Origin: Linyphia triangularis
Taxonomy: Eukaryota; Arthropoda; Arachnida; Araneae; Linyphiidae
Length of the DNA: 64,000 nt
NCBI GenBank assembly: GCA_963978545.1
Contig: OZ021726.1
Coordinates: forward strand, 57,276,959-57,340,958
Direction: 5' to 3'
The notes under the pieces are model-generated. The model was given only the letters and a program-made list of their open reading frames with translations, was not told the DNA's origin and searched no databases. The position numbers were made by a program, and so were the translations under genes. Numbering within the stretch: the first letter of the stretch is position 1; every line of letters begins with the position of its first letter. This document shows positions 21,900 to 34,369 of this stretch, piece by piece.

Positions 21900-23560
21900 G
21901 AGATGTATACCTTAAGAAATAACATGAAAATCTGACACAAATCAAAATGTAATGGTGTTTTTTTTTCTTTTTTAACTATGGGAGAAAATATCTTGAAAAT
22001 CACGCACATTTCACTGGTGGAATGCCCATTGGTAGAAATTCAATTTCCACTTCGCTCATACAGAATAAATTGAACTTATCCTTCTTTTTTTTTTACAATT
22101 ACTTGAAATGTGTACTTATATTAACTCAAAAATGCATTGAAATTTGCAGATATTTTTAGTAACCAATGATAACCATGATTAGATTGAATTTTAGAAACAA
22201 CTCATAAAAGCCAAGTATTTTGAATTAGTCCTCAAATGACCACATATTGTATTTGTTATATCCATCGTACTTTTGGCTACTATAGTTAAAAATAAGCATC
22301 TAAGAAACAATAACAGATTCAACTTCATATTAAATTGAAGATTGTGTACTAAGTGATTATGATTGATTAATCAAATGATCACATACTGAACATATTATCT
22401 GTCACTCATAGAGATAAAATATTCGTAACAATTACTCCCAGGTTGAATTTATTTATCTATTTGATAGAGATAGAATATAATGCATTTTATTTGAGAAAAT
22501 TATGAGCAACGTCTGCTTGATTTCAGGCTTAATTTATTCAGTAACTTTTTCGAGATGGCATATCTTGCAGGATGGTTCTATGCATGACCGGATTGGAATT
22601 ATTCTTCCATACTATAATTTTATTTTTTCAAATAAAAGTTTGTCCAATAGAAATAGATTTGGCCAGTAAGTCTGTTAAATAACTACTCTAAAAAGATAGA
22701 TTGAATGTTGTAGACTGTCAACTTTTCAATTGGTCACTTGTATGTTCTTACTATCGAATTAGTGAAAATTACGTATACTTTCACAACCACAAAACATTAA
22801 ATAGGTTAATTCATTAGTAAATAATCTCATTAAGTCCATTCAACCTTATTCATTCACTATCCGAGCAAAATTACCATTTCTTATGTTGTTCATTGTCTCT
22901 TACATGATACATACGTACGCTTCATCTACATTTTTTAAATACAATTTGGATAAACTAAATCATGTATTGTTTGAAAAAGTTAAGGGGAAAAAAAAAATTG
23001 GATAGATTTTTAGTTTTAAGACTCCAAATAAAGACTATTCTTCTTACGATTTTCTACACTTTAACATTTTTTTTCTCGTGGAGCTGTCTACAAGAATAAG
23101 CAATGAATTGTATTAAATTTATAATATGATTATACATTTTGTATTTCTATACATTTCTTTGAATTTTAAAATTGATTCACAATCGACAAAAAAAATTAAC
23201 TATAGTACCTTTTTTTGATTTAAAAAAACCAAAAAAAAAACCCAAACATTCTAACAATAGGTATTCGTTTTTCGTCAATAGATTTCAAAACCTTTTAGAA
23301 TTTGATAAAAAAAATATCGAAGAAAATTTCACACGTTATTAATTCGCTGTAATTACATAAATGCAAGTGTGGTGCTCAGTAAATAAGACTTCCAAACAAA
23401 TATTCAATTGAAAATATATTGTGATTAATTAAATCGTAAAGGATTTCATATAATCAGATACTTAATCAAATTTGAAATATTGGACGTAGGAATATAATGA
23501 AATATTTTGGTGTTTATGAATAAAAAATATGAGATACATTAGAAAATTAAAGAGATTTTA
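21900..23560. other. AT-rich non-coding DNA
   Basis: Collinear with copy B (57060-60510, apart from the Helentron-like insertion). No exon, RNA gene or new repeat end was recognised. Confidence 0.5.
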
Positions 23561-24083
23561 TTGAATTTAGAGGTTCAAGAGATAATTACTTACACAAAAG
23601 TACAGAATTTAATACGTAAAGAAAGTTAAATTTGATTAAAAAGTTACGTAATTACTTCTTCGACAACAGAATCCTTAACATCCAAATTGTATTTCATAAG
23701 ACACATTATTTAATTTCTTACTGATGATATTTTTTGCCGCTGTAAATTAAAACGCATCTGTGATACCTCCCCTTATTAAGTTTATTGATAATCGCTAATT
23801 GTTTCTTTGAATTAAATGTTGCACGCCGAGTTTATCGGAAGACGCTTTGGACAAATAATTAGAAAGCCCCGATAAGAAGACAATTAGAAATTTCCCTGAA
23901 TAATTACCCATTATTCTTTAGTGATTCGCGTTTAAAATCTTTGGCCATTCTCCTGCTTTCTCCTAAATTGAACATTCACGAATATAATTGATATTAAAAG
24001 AACTTTTAATGAAAGAATCATTTTCGTTTTTTCCCCTGTAATTATACAAGTTTTCTGCCTTGCGGTTAGTTGAAATTAAATAG

Positions 24084-24087
<4 letters not shown>
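23561..24087. promoter_or_regulatory. 527-bp block identical between copies, candidate conserved element
   Basis: Base-by-base reading shows no difference from 60511-61037 over 527 bp, while the flanks on both sides carry several substitutions. It holds homeodomain-like TAATTA cores and short palindromic strings such as GATAATCGC, but no open frame. A conserved regulatory element or a local gene-conversion tract would both explain it. Confidence 0.5.

Positions 24088-24150
<63 letters not shown>
24088..24150. repeat. (TA)n microsatellite
   Basis: About thirty TA units. Copy B has only a few at the matching place (near 61040-61054). Confidence 0.97.
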
Positions 24151-24152
<2 letters not shown>

Positions 24153-24529
24153 GTTTTCTTAGTGTAATAGGTATGAGGGGTTGATTTATGTTGTATTATT
24201 TTCACCAAAAAAAAAGTTTTGTTTGTTAACTTTTACGCAACAAGTATTATTTTATTATCACGACTATTATAAAACTAGACATTAATATAAATTATAATTT
24301 GTTGAGAAATTAGCAACTTAATTTTTCTAAATTGAAATACACGATGTTCATAATTTAAATTCTCCTTTTGATTGCTTTCTCTGAAATTTATAATAATTAT
24401 ATTATACAAATTTCTATTACTACTACCGAGGTCTTAAGAAAATTATATTCGAAGAAAAAAAATGTGAGCATTAAATAAAATTAGAGGCCCGTAAGCAGTC
24501 CGTGCTTTTTGGATTGCTAAAGGAATTAC

Positions 24530-24655
24530 TTTTTACTTTCAATTACTCGTATGTATGCATAGGGTAATGAAAGTATAGTATATGGTCAAGGAAAAAAAAA
24601 AAAAGAAAAAAAAAAAAAAAAAAAGATCGATTTTTTTTTTTGCATTTCTCCAGGT
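24530..24655 (+). repeat. 5' end of an R1 repeat at the duplication boundary
   Basis: The R1 start ACTTTCAATTACTCGTATGTATGCATAGGGTAATGAAAGTATAG is split here over an A-rich run. Homology with copy B ends just inside this repeat (after GCATTTCTCCA), while in copy B the repeat continues full length. Confidence 0.7.
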
Positions 24656-25627
24656 TTAATTACATATATATATTTGGGAAGTTTGGCACTGTAATTATCG
24701 TTTATAGTAAATAGGTCTAATATTCCTTAAATAAAGTGGTTCTTTTATAAATGACATATTAAAAAGGAGAGTTTGCACATTTTACGTGGCGTAAAAGTCA
24801 GAGCTATAGGAAACTTCAAATTAGAGAGATTTTTATATATGATTCATACATATGATGGTATTTCAAAAATGGTGCAATTGCACTCAAGTATAATATTTAA
24901 AAGGTAGTAGACATATATTTTTAATCCCATTTAGAAAAATAGAAACAAAACGGTTTTAATTTTTAAAAAAGATGGAAGAAAATGAGTTGTATTTAAAATT
25001 CAAACTTTTCATAAAAGTGTTCTTAACGTACTCATCAGGCAAAAAGGCAATCTTTTATAAACTTTTAAAAATTAAATTATTCACATTTTTGTTCAACTTT
25101 CACTTTATTGTTATTTACAGAAATGTACTCGAAGTTTAATACTCTACCTTACATTGACATTCCCTGGAGATAATTGAAAATAAAATCCACTCTCTCTCTA
25201 CCATTTGTCTTCTCTCGCGACAGCAATAATTGAAAAATCAGTATATACTTTATGACCACAGCATGTTGTATTGCCATCGAAGTGGAATTTCTCTAAAACC
25301 CTTTTTGATGAGGGTGACTTTTTATGGAAGACAGTTACAAATGATCATCAACAGTATCATGTCTGCATGAAATAACACTCTCTCAAACTCAAAAGTACCG
25401 TTAAATTGGTATCATCCGTCTACGGCATCCAAAATGTTCTTGAACTCTTTTTTAGAGACGATGAAAAATTAAAAGACTAAGATTATTGTAAAAGTAAACA
25501 CCTTTTTATTACGTCGTACTTTGTTGAATATTTTGATGGAACTAACAGATTAGTTATTTTGAATTTTTTAGTGCGCCAAGAGCTAAACGTTACCTAAATT
25601 GCACCGAAACATCAAAACACCTGGACT
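24656..25627. other. Single-copy AT-rich DNA, nothing recognised
   Basis: No long frame, splice-bounded exon or repeat end was recognised. Confidence 0.45.
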
Positions 25628-26301
25628 ACTATAGTAGTAGACTGAGACGCGACTGCAATTTTTGGACCCCATCGAACATCATTCTGAATTTTTTATAGAA
25701 ATTAAAGAAAAGTGAGTAGATTACGAATATATTGGTCTGCCGTGGCAAAAATGGAAGAAACTGGTCAAAAATTGACTTTCAATAAGTTGAACTAAATCCA
25801 ACTGCCAAATGCGCCATAACTTGCCAAATAATGAGCATTTTTTTTTTATTTGATAACCCTCACTTTTTAATTTTCAATTAAGAAGGTTGCAGATGATTCA
25901 GAAAACTGACGACGGTCTACTTGCTGTTAAAAGGGAGCCAAATTGGCAATAAACATTACGTCACTGATGACGTAACTAATGTCGCCAATTTGGCTTACTT
26001 TTAAAAGATGCAAGTTTTCCAAGCTAGAGATCAGAAATCGTTTGCTCTTTTTCTCACTGAAAATCAAAATGCAATGGGTTGCCAGACGAAAAAGATTGTT
26101 ATCTTTTTGGCAAGTTATGATACATTTGGCAATCGGATTTTAGTTCAACTCATTCCAAGTCGATTTTTGATCAGTTTCGACCATTTTTGCCACGGCAGAC
26201 CAGTGGATTCATAATCTACTCACTTTTCTTCAATTTCTATAAAAAACTCAGAATGATGTTCGATGGGGTCCAAAAATTGCAGTCGCCTCTCGGACTATAG
26301 T
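25628..26301. mobile_element. 674-bp foldback element (near-complete hairpin)
   Basis: Left and right halves are inverted copies of each other. The outer arms share CGACTGCAATTTTTGGACCC, TTTTTTATAGAAATT, AAAAGTGAGTAGATTA and GGTCTGCCGTGGCAAAAATG. The centre is also palindromic (AGCCAAATTGGC facing GCCAATTTGGCT, and ATTACGTCA facing TGACGTAA). Both ends sit at ACTATAGT. Non-coding. It could be a foldback-type MITE. Confidence 0.85.
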
Positions 26302-27611
26302 GTTAATATGAAGAGAGGAATTTCACTTGGCATGTTTATAAGTTTGAAAGAGGTCAACAATGAGTCCCTTATGGATTATAACCTGGTACACTCATCAGTC
26401 AGCTTGACGATTAAGGCAAAGCTATTTGCCACAGTTTATTGTCCATCTATTCAGTTTTTAAATCAGGGATATAGGGCAATATATATATTTAACACAGTTT
26501 CCCACTTCTTCCAGGTGCTATATTAGTTTAGTGTTATCTTGAAAATATGAAATGGTTGAGTGGTTAGAGCTCTGATATCTCATATCTGCATCATATATGC
26601 TTAAATGTTCTTTTTTGATGCAAACGATAGTTTCATGGTGTCTTGAGCATATCTGATGACTGATTCGTTGTTACTACTATATCAAAGATACTGGGTACTT
26701 TCTTCTCTTGGGAATGCATTAACTTTCGGTTTTCTTTTAATGTCTTAGCTGCTTAGTTTTGTGCTATCTTGAACTTAATCGATGGGTTAAAAGTATATAA
26801 ATTGGGCTATTAGAGAATACCATTTACTTTTGGACAGCTTTAATCAAAATGCAGGTAACAAAATGCTCAAAATAGAGTAGAATTATTTACAAAGCAGTCA
26901 GGAAATTTTTCATAAGAGGTTGCATGTACACTCAACTCCGAAAAAACACTTGACGCATTTTCAGGCAAATTTGACGATTGTTGCTTATTATTATTTTTTC
27001 CATAAAGCTTTCCATTTATAAGTAAAATTCCCCTTTTAAATTGTTTAAAACTCCGAAATAATAATAATAAAAAAAACCTGTAACTATTTGTTATGTGTCA
27101 TCAAAAATAAGGTTACAGAATTTCCTCCCACTACAAACGTTAATTTTTTTTTAAAAGTGACAATTGGAGAGTAATATGAAATAGTCATATTAAATGGAAT
27201 CGAAAATTGAAACTGTAGAAAATGAGCTAAATTTGATAATAAACATTTAATATCTTTTTTAATATTGTTTATTTTAAGAAATATTACTTATGAAACACAA
27301 TTAAGGTGAACCAACAAAGAATAAGTGGTACAGTATATTAACATTCCACATCCCGACACGTCTTTTTGAAAAATATTCCTTCCTATAACGGGTTACAGTT
27401 GAAAAAATATTATTGCACTAAAAACTATCAATTGTTTGTACATCATCCTTAGTTTCAAAGTAGAGAAAAAATTTCTAATAATTAGTGCACATTTTTTAAA
27501 ACTCACTTGCAAGAAATTTCATTAAAATCGAAAACAAATTTTGCTGCTCCACAGCGAAAATAGTGATGTAGCCAGATTAAAGACAGTGACCGAAAAGCAT
27601 CATGACCGAAT
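26302..27611. other. Single-copy DNA with one decayed SINE
   Basis: A weak relative of the SINE at 21560 lies near 26555-26700 (TGGTTGAGTGGTTAGAGCTCTG, then AAATGTTCTTTT). Nothing else was recognised. Confidence 0.45.
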
Positions 27612-27615
27612 TTAA

Positions 27616-27829
27616 CCTTTTCCGCTCGAGCGGCGCCTCTCGTGCGTCACATATTTGGATGCCGCAACTCGAGAAGACTATTAGGTTTGATGCGGAAATT
27701 CGATGCAAGGCCAATGACTGTGTTTAGTTTCTATGAAGCGAATCCATAACCGCGGATCGAAACAAAAATTCCGCGAAAAGTCTCAAGTTGCTGGTACCTC
27801 CGCGCGAAAAAGGCATCGAGTGCAAAGGG
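27616..27829. mobile_element. piggyBac-type MITE, single-copy region
   Basis: Flanked by TTAA, with a worn left end (CCTTTTCCGCTCGAG) and an intact right end (ATCGAGTGCAAAGGG). The core GATGCGGAAATTCGATGCAA is shared with 10788-10990. Confidence 0.87.
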
Positions 27830-27874
27830 TTAAACGTAGTTCATTATAATCTCCAATTGGCAGATGCATTTACT

Positions 27875-27945
27875 GGAGCGATATTACCCGACTATTCCAT
27901 TATATCGAGGACTATTCCATTATATCGAGGATTATTCCATTCGGA
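27875..27945. repeat. Short tandem repeat
   Basis: About three copies of a unit near 20 bp, GACTATTCCATTATATCGAG, the last one degenerate. Confidence 0.8.
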
Positions 27946-27959
27946 CGATATAACTGAAG

Positions 27960-29480
27960 TTCCTTTATATTCCCCATGGTAGGGTGTAATTGTCAATATA
28001 ATCGAGTTATAATAGTCAGCTTATATTTTCCAGAAAGTACGTTTAATATACAATTTGATATCAAAATCTAAGGCACGAGAAGATCTTTTTTTAAGCCTTG
28101 CAACATATCTGAATGGATTGAGTTAAAATATCAGACATATCTCTGTATGTCGAAGGAAACAAGTTATATTATGACCACACCATTCTGCTGCATCTACACA
28201 CTTACCTATATTGGTAAAACTCGATCAAGAAAACGAGCATGCGCAATTTAGTGTCAATTGCATTAATTGATGACAATGATAACTAAACCATACCAATTTG
28301 TGTGTCTTTTTATGAAGAAAATTGCCGCTAATTTGGCGAGTCTTGTTAGAAACTTGACGAGAAAACTTTTCACCAAATATCCAAGTTCTAATTCTCTACA
28401 TGAGAAGACAAGACGCGAGATTCTCTTACAGTTAAGTCTGATTCTTCCGATCAAATTTTAAAGCACTTACAGTTAGAACTTACCGGATTAATTATACGCA
28501 ATCTTACCATGTATATTTATCGAGAACAAATTGATGTATGAGAAGTATCTGTAGTGTTTATTATTTATTTTTAACGAATTGCAAAGTTTTGCTAGTCATA
28601 ATTCTGGGTTTTCTCTATAGTAATTTTCATTTATTTTTTGGATTGAGAACGCGTCTTGACGAGACCTTTCATTTTACATATCGTACATATTTATTGCTGG
28701 TTGGTTGAATTTGATTTCCTGGTTCAAGGGCAACACTTGGGCCAAATTGCGCCAAGACATACCTGTTGCATTTGTAGTTTTGTATGGATGGAAATGTTGA
28801 TAGACAGATGGACAGAGACTTTGTACAATCTTTTCACCACGTTAATGTCCACGAAGCTAAAACTGTCATTTTTTTACTTTATAGTATATATTTGCTAAAG
28901 AAAGTAAAGCAATCGTTTGAAATATCGATCTAGTTTTTTTTTTTTTTTACATATTTTGGCATAATATGACACACGGGTTTCAAAAATGTAAAAATATTGA
29001 TAATATATGTTCTTTCGTCACGTTAAAAAACACTTTCCAAAAAATTGAAAATACTGATTCAAAGATGTATGTGGTTAAGAACCAAGGGCTTGTAAGCTCA
29101 GAAATCGAGATTTTTCTACTTCTTAACATTGTAACAGTGAAGCATGACAGATGAAATTAGTTTACCATACTAAATAAATAAAAAACTAAATTTTTAGTTT
29201 CATTGGTATTTTCTGTAGTCAAAATTATATTACCGACAAACTTTTTAATTGATATAAAGCTTTTTATTTTAGTTTTATTTTCTACGATAATGCAATGATT
29301 AGCGATAAGATTAGTTACAAGCTATGTTAGTCTGTCATATAAGTAGCTTTCTGTACTAAACTACAATTTGACAACTGCTTTTGTAGCTAAAACCGATTCC
29401 AATCCCTCCAAGTTTGCGATAATTAAAATAACTTCGCCATTTTTAAATCCTTTATATTAACTTCAATTCTGTTTGTTTTA
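27960..29480. other. Single-copy AT-rich DNA, nothing recognised
   Basis: Short open frames on both strands show no domain or splice context. Confidence 0.45.
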
Positions 29481-29484
29481 GGTA

Positions 29485-30300
29485 TCTAAATCTGCGGATG
29501 GCCGTCATTCGATCAGGTTGAAACTTTGCAGAGAGATTCTATGTTGCTGACAATACAATCTATCAAGGTTTGGGGGCTGTCACTGTAAATAAAAGGTTGA
29601 TTTTACACACGCTTCTATAAACGCTTCGAAATACTAATGAAACCAACTTGTCGTCACGCTGAAATTTGGCAGATAGTTTCGTTGTCGATAAGGATGCATT
29701 ATATCAAGTTTTGAGGGCTATCACTGTCATTTAAAGACCATTTTTACACACGTTACTATTGCCGTCTCGGGGATGACTAATTATCTCACTTGTCTTCCTC
29801 CAATCGAGCTAAAACTTGGTATATGGATTCGATGCCAATAACAATGCATTCTATCAAGTTTTTGAGGCTGTCACTGTCTCTAAAAGGCAGGTTTTCACTA
29901 TGCTTCTATTGGCATTTCGGATAATTTATAAACCTACTTTTCATCATCTAATGGAACTAAAAAACTTTGAAACTTGACCGGTATACTCGTTGTTGATGCA
30001 ATGCTTTTAATCAAGTTTTGAGGCAGTCATGCAAAAGACCGCTATAACACTCGTTTCTATTATCTTATGTTTGACATATTAACTTTTATTAACGTTCCAT
30101 CACTCAGATACCAAGTTTAATTCAAACATGTTTAATTTGACAATATTTAATGACTGAAATCTTCCCCAATTAAAGTTGACGAGGGAAAATCTTCAGAGGC
30201 CTAATTATCCCATTTGTTGTTATCCAATCAAGCTGAATATTTTCAGATAGACTCGTTGTGGATAACAATTCCAAACTTGATTTCAATTGGTCTTTGGTAA
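29485..30300. repeat. Diverged ~150-bp tandem repeat
   Basis: Four to five diverged units each carry a TATCAAGTTTTGAGGCTGTCACTGT-like line (near 29563, 29700, 29852 and 30009), a TTTACACACG segment and a GAAACTTTG/GAAATTTGG segment. Spacing is 137-157 bp. Non-coding. Confidence 0.7.
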
Positions 30301-30424
30301 ATTCCAATTTTCGTCAATCAAGATTAGTAAATAGTTCGGAATGGATGTTTTCTTCGTAGCGATTAAACACTCGAAAAAATCGATCTGAGTTCAATAAGTA
30401 AGTTTGAATGTATTCCAAATATTG

Positions 30425-30815
30425 AAACAAAAGTTCTTTAAAAAATTAGTTATTTAAATATTAGGAACAGAAAATGCCTCAAAACCGAACCAAAACAGTC
30501 CAATCAAAACTCTTAACTATAGCTGTGACGTCAAAACTTCCTTCCGTTTCCATGGTTATCGTGAAGTTTATGCCAAATAGTTGGCGTTGGTAGGCCATTG
30601 CCACATTCCGTACAGGTTGGCGTGATTTGAGAGAAACTTGCAAATCTGGTTTCCGCTGCAGCATTTCAAGCCTAGATGTTTGTGAAGCCGTGACGTCACA
30701 TTCAATACCAGCGAAATGAGTCATTTTCTCGCCAACGTCGAACAAGGTAATTTTGATCGCAAATTTAAAAAAAAAAAGAAGCGCATTGAGCAGAAATTTT
30801 TGTGTTTATGGACTT
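30425..30815. repeat. R2 interspersed repeat copy
   Basis: It matches the interior of the nested repeat at 8258-8826: AAAGTTCTTT...TTAGTTATTTAAATATTA, CCATTGCCACATTCCGTACAGG, and TTTGATCGCAAATT then GCATTGAGCAGAAATTTTT. The CAATGGACAATTCCC ends are not visible here. Confidence 0.8.
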
Positions 30816-31345
30816 TTCGTTTTAATGGGTTATATTATTTTCACTATTAAATAATTTTTTTTCGAACTAATCTAAAAAGGATATAAAACTTAGATCATAC
30901 AAGATTCAAAATAAAAGTTTTTTTTTTTTATTATTTTCAAATAAGATCTTAGGTCAAAAATAAAATAAAATTAAATGGGATGGTGACTGTGAGCAGAGAT
31001 TATTTTGCACAAAAAAAATTGGTGCCTACCTGTGTATTTTTGAATATTAATTAAATTTGTAATATGAAAGTTTTGATACACTCACAATACCTGAACAAAA
31101 TAAGCAAAGTCAACCATCAATAACTTGTTTTATGATTCAAAATGGATCAACACGTACAAAACATCTCATACAACTTCCCACCATTGGCACCAACCTACTT
31201 GTTTTGAAGTTATAAATGTGAAAAAAGGATGAAACAGGACGGAGTTCGTCATGACTTCAAAACGCGTCGGCAATTTTTTGTGATTCTTGTTGCATTTGCA
31301 TATTTTGCTGCTCAGGCGTTTCCCACTTTACTGGTATACCATTAC
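30816..31345. other. Likely intron downstream of exon d
   Basis: AT-rich DNA on the 3' side of exon d. The next exon of the gene was not recognised in the window. Confidence 0.4.
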
Positions 31346-32704
31346 TTCGCAACTGGACTTCTGCCCAACAGAACAGTCCGTTTCCTTGAAACCCCAGTGT
31401 ACATCGACAGAACCCTGATCCCTGAACGCAGACGGCGTCAGGGGCGCATTCAAGATCCGAGGTACATGACGACATCAACTTTGCGATACTGTCTTCCGCC
31501 CTTGCCAAGGCAGTCTCCGGTCTCCTGTCCACTTCCATTATAATATTTTCGATCTTATTGTTATTTCTGTTTGTCTCTTCCATTTCGTCATCTTCCGCCA
31601 CACCATAGTTTCCTATTCCAGGAGGATACTGATTACTGCTTAGAAGATTTCTGTTTAGAAAATTACTTTTTTCAAGTTTACTATTTCTAATATTGCTGTT
31701 TACAAGATTACCTTTTTTAATACCATTACTTCTAAGATTATTGATTCTTAAATCATTATTATTTATAAAATTATGACTACCGAGATAGCTGCTTCCAAGA
31801 TTACTATGTTGAAGATTGTTTCTTCCAAGATCATTGATTTCAATATTACTAATTTTATGATTAATTCCTCCAAGATTACTGCTTCCAAGATTATTATCTT
31901 CAATATTACTGCTTCTATGATTCCTGTTCTCAAGATTATTTCTTTCAAGATTAAGATTTCTGTTCTGAAGATTATTTCTTTCAAGATTAAGATTTCTGTT
32001 CTCAAGATTATTTCTTTCAAGATTAAGATTTCTGTTCTGAAGATTATTTCTTTCAAGATTAAGATTTCTGTTCTCAAGATTATTTCTTTCAAGATTAAGA
32101 TTTCTGTTCTCAAGGTTACTACTTCTAGGATGAGTGTTTCCAATTTCGGTTACACGATTTCGGTTTCTAAGAATATCGTTTACAATATTACTCTCTCTGT
32201 TTTCAGAATTAGCGATTCCAGTCACATGACCAATATGACTGACATCAGCTGCAGTATCGTGTTGGCTGTAACTAGCCCCATAGATAATTTGATCAGAAGC
32301 TGATTGACTGTTGACTGGCAAATGTTCGATTTGACCGTTAAACATTTTAGTTTGTGACTGAGTATTACCAGCCCCATGACCAATTTCACCTCTATTATTC
32401 TCAACGATTTCCCCATTCCTGTACTCAAAACCATCCTCTTCAGGTGGTTTTTTGTTTCTGAACAAATCCTCATCTGGACCGTTGTCGAATTGAGGTTGAT
32501 TGTTATCTGTATCTTGAGGTTGATCGATTGGATCGTCGATATATTGTACAACAAGCGGGAGTTCAAATCCGTGCTCTTCGCGGAACTTGTCTGGATCATA
32601 TGCTTCAAGGGTCTCCAAGGCTTGTTCAACGTTTTCCTCTGGATCCACGGATCTTTTCTTTCGTGTATGGTCGGGGGACGGAGGGAAGAGCAACACGCTG
32701 TTTA
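31346..32704 (-). CDS. Exon d: Asn/Leu-repeat region plus nidogen-type EGF module
   Basis: Large minus-strand exon with acceptor ATTTCATTTCAG. The chosen donor GTAATG keeps phase 1 and gives 453 codons; GTAAAG about 14 bp further is the alternative. It joins exon c in frame (IRL then LNSVLLFPP). In order: a basic RKKR furin-like site, an acidic segment (DPEENVEQALETLEAYDPDKF), a Gln/Asn-rich stretch, 12-residue repeats (LENRNLNLERNN), a long (S/N)(N)(L/I)xx short-period region, and an EGF module (C-TSDLE-C-APDAV-C-VQGSGF-C-R-C-TLGFQGNGLF-C). The GFxGNGxxC ending is typical of nidogen EGF modules. It is secreted, most likely to the extracellular matrix. A beta-barrel G2F domain would follow in a true nidogen but is not visible. 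Not part of the duplicated block. Confidence 0.78.
31660..32115 (-). repeat. Coding tandem repeats (36-bp and 15-bp periods)
   Basis: 31926-32110 holds about five 36-bp units encoding LE/QNRNLNLERNN. Below it, to about 31660, the code drifts into a 15-bp rhythm encoding SNLGS, SNIEI, NDLGR and NNLQH-like pentads. Confidence 0.85.
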
Positions 32705-32830
32705 CTGAAATGAAATGTCATTACGTTATGTTATGTTAATAAAGTATCCATGCTTTTTACTTACTTATCTCTGACTGTAACTTCTTAACCTGGTTATAGC
32801 TGAAGAAGGCTTACCAATAACCATATAGAT

Positions 32831-33504
32831 CAGCGTCCGCCACTAACTTTTAGAGGCGGGCCGTATGACTTATGTTGGAGCGGGCCGGATACACCAAAGT
32901 ACGTATCTTGAATTATTATTAAACTGAAAATTATGGATTTTTTTTTATCTTAATAAAGTTACAATTAATATTTGATTCTTTTTTTCAAACAATTAAAAAA
33001 TAATTATTTTCATTATTAGTAAATCCAAGTCTAAAAAAGAAGTGAATCTTTCGTTTCGACATGACAATGTGACTTGACTAACTTTTGATAAAAGTATTTA
33101 AACTGTACTTCCAGATTCCACCGTTTTAGTCGATATCAATTGTGAGACGATGGCGGTCGAAATCGTTCAGTTTATTTTATAATAGAGTCGATGTCTTTCG
33201 CAGTATTTATTGCAGCTCAATAAATTGTTTAAATGAGATCCAGTCAAGTTATTCCTGTATTTATTCTTGATGAAAACCACCTTGCTGAAAGGTACTTCGT
33301 ATAGTTTCTTCGGCCATGTAATGGAGAACTTTGTTTTACATAGTTAACCCATACTATTTCAGATAAATTAGTTATCTAAGAAAACGTCCATACCGTAAAT
33401 TTTTTTTTTTTTTTTTTTTTAAAATCTTCTGTGGAACCGGCGGACCGCAGAAAAATCTGTCGCTGGCCAAATTTGGCCCGCGGGCCGCGTAGTGGCTAAC
33501 GCTG
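32831..33504. mobile_element. hAT-type MITE
   Basis: The inverted ends CAGCGTCCGCCACTA and TAGTGGCTAACGCTG fit hAT-type CAG termini, with GC-rich subterminal GGCGGGCCG and CCCGCGGGCCGCG. The flanks ATATAGAT and ATATATAT are a near-perfect 8-bp target duplication. The interior is AT-rich and non-coding. It lies in the intron between exons c and d. Confidence 0.82.
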
Positions 33505-34369
33505 ATATATATCTATTTTAGCAACTCTCTCCTAAACTAGCTGTCGTTAAGCAAGGACAATCTATTACAAAGCATTAGATGGGGACAACAGTATGATGGA
33601 AATTCAATGAGCTTCATCTGCAATGCAGAGCAGAAATCTCTTATGAGCTATTTGAAAGTTGAAGTTAGAGATCAGTGCTTTTAATCCTATCTGGCGAACT
33701 GAGAATAACAAACAGACGACTAAGTTTACTTTTTTGATCATCGATGTTGTAGGATGCAGTTATAGGAGCCTTATCAAAATACTCCTAGTCATTAAGTTTT
33801 TACCTAATTACCAGAGGACAAAAATACTGTTGTAACCTTATATGACTATGAGAAACTCAAACTTTCTAAGTTCTTTTGTAAAAAATGAAAGAAGTGGCAG
33901 TTAGTTTGTTGTATTCTTAGCCCTTCATTTGTTGTTAGCGTTACGTATCTTTTCTCATTCATCATTGACTATTATCCTACAGATAATATTTTTCAAAACG
34001 CCACATTTTAAATATTAATTTCGATAAAAATGTATTCCTTTTTATTTCTTTTACTTTGAAACCATCATTTATAAATTTGAGGTAATATTTTCTCTATGTT
34101 CATTAAAAGTTATTATCATTTAGATAAATTGCCACTGTGAAGAGACATGCAAATTAACAGGTATATAGCAACTGGGAATATATGTGTCCCTTTTCCCTAA
34201 ACGTCCACTTTGCTACCACATTTAATATGCTGTTAGTATTTTTTAATTGACAAGTGAAAGAAATTTTAGTTTTTTTTTCTCATACATATTTTGATAATCA
34301 CCCAATTAATATTGGTAATTATTAGTCACAGTCCCTTCTCACATATTCGGTCTCTCATGCTCGATATAG
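33505..34369. other. Intron sequence, nothing recognised
   Basis: Between the hAT MITE and the inverted-repeat complex. No feature recognised. Confidence 0.4.

Larger units (their letters stand above)
995..24654 (+). repeat. Segmental duplication copy A
   Basis: From TCATCCCCATACGAAAATAA onward this segment aligns collinearly with 36647-61560 in the same orientation: exons, MITEs, SINEs, tandem arrays and non-coding blocks occur in the same order. Differences are scattered substitutions plus large indels. Private to this copy are the Ty3 element at 14926-20878, the insertion at 3228-5900 and longer GAAC/CGGA and TA microsatellites. Missing here but present in copy B are the Kolobok-like element, the Helentron-like element, a 2.5-kb LTR element and a 1.64-kb segment. 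The right end falls inside an interspersed repeat near 24654. Confidence 0.93.

Noticed and set aside
28656..28898. Possible SINE with GGTTGGTTGAA start, shared with 34840
   Set aside because: Similarity is limited to about a dozen bases and no B-box was found.
31763..32303. Alternative long frames on both strands over the exon d repeats
   Set aside because: They arise from the 36-bp and 15-bp coding repeats. Only the minus-strand frame has splice sites and an EGF module.
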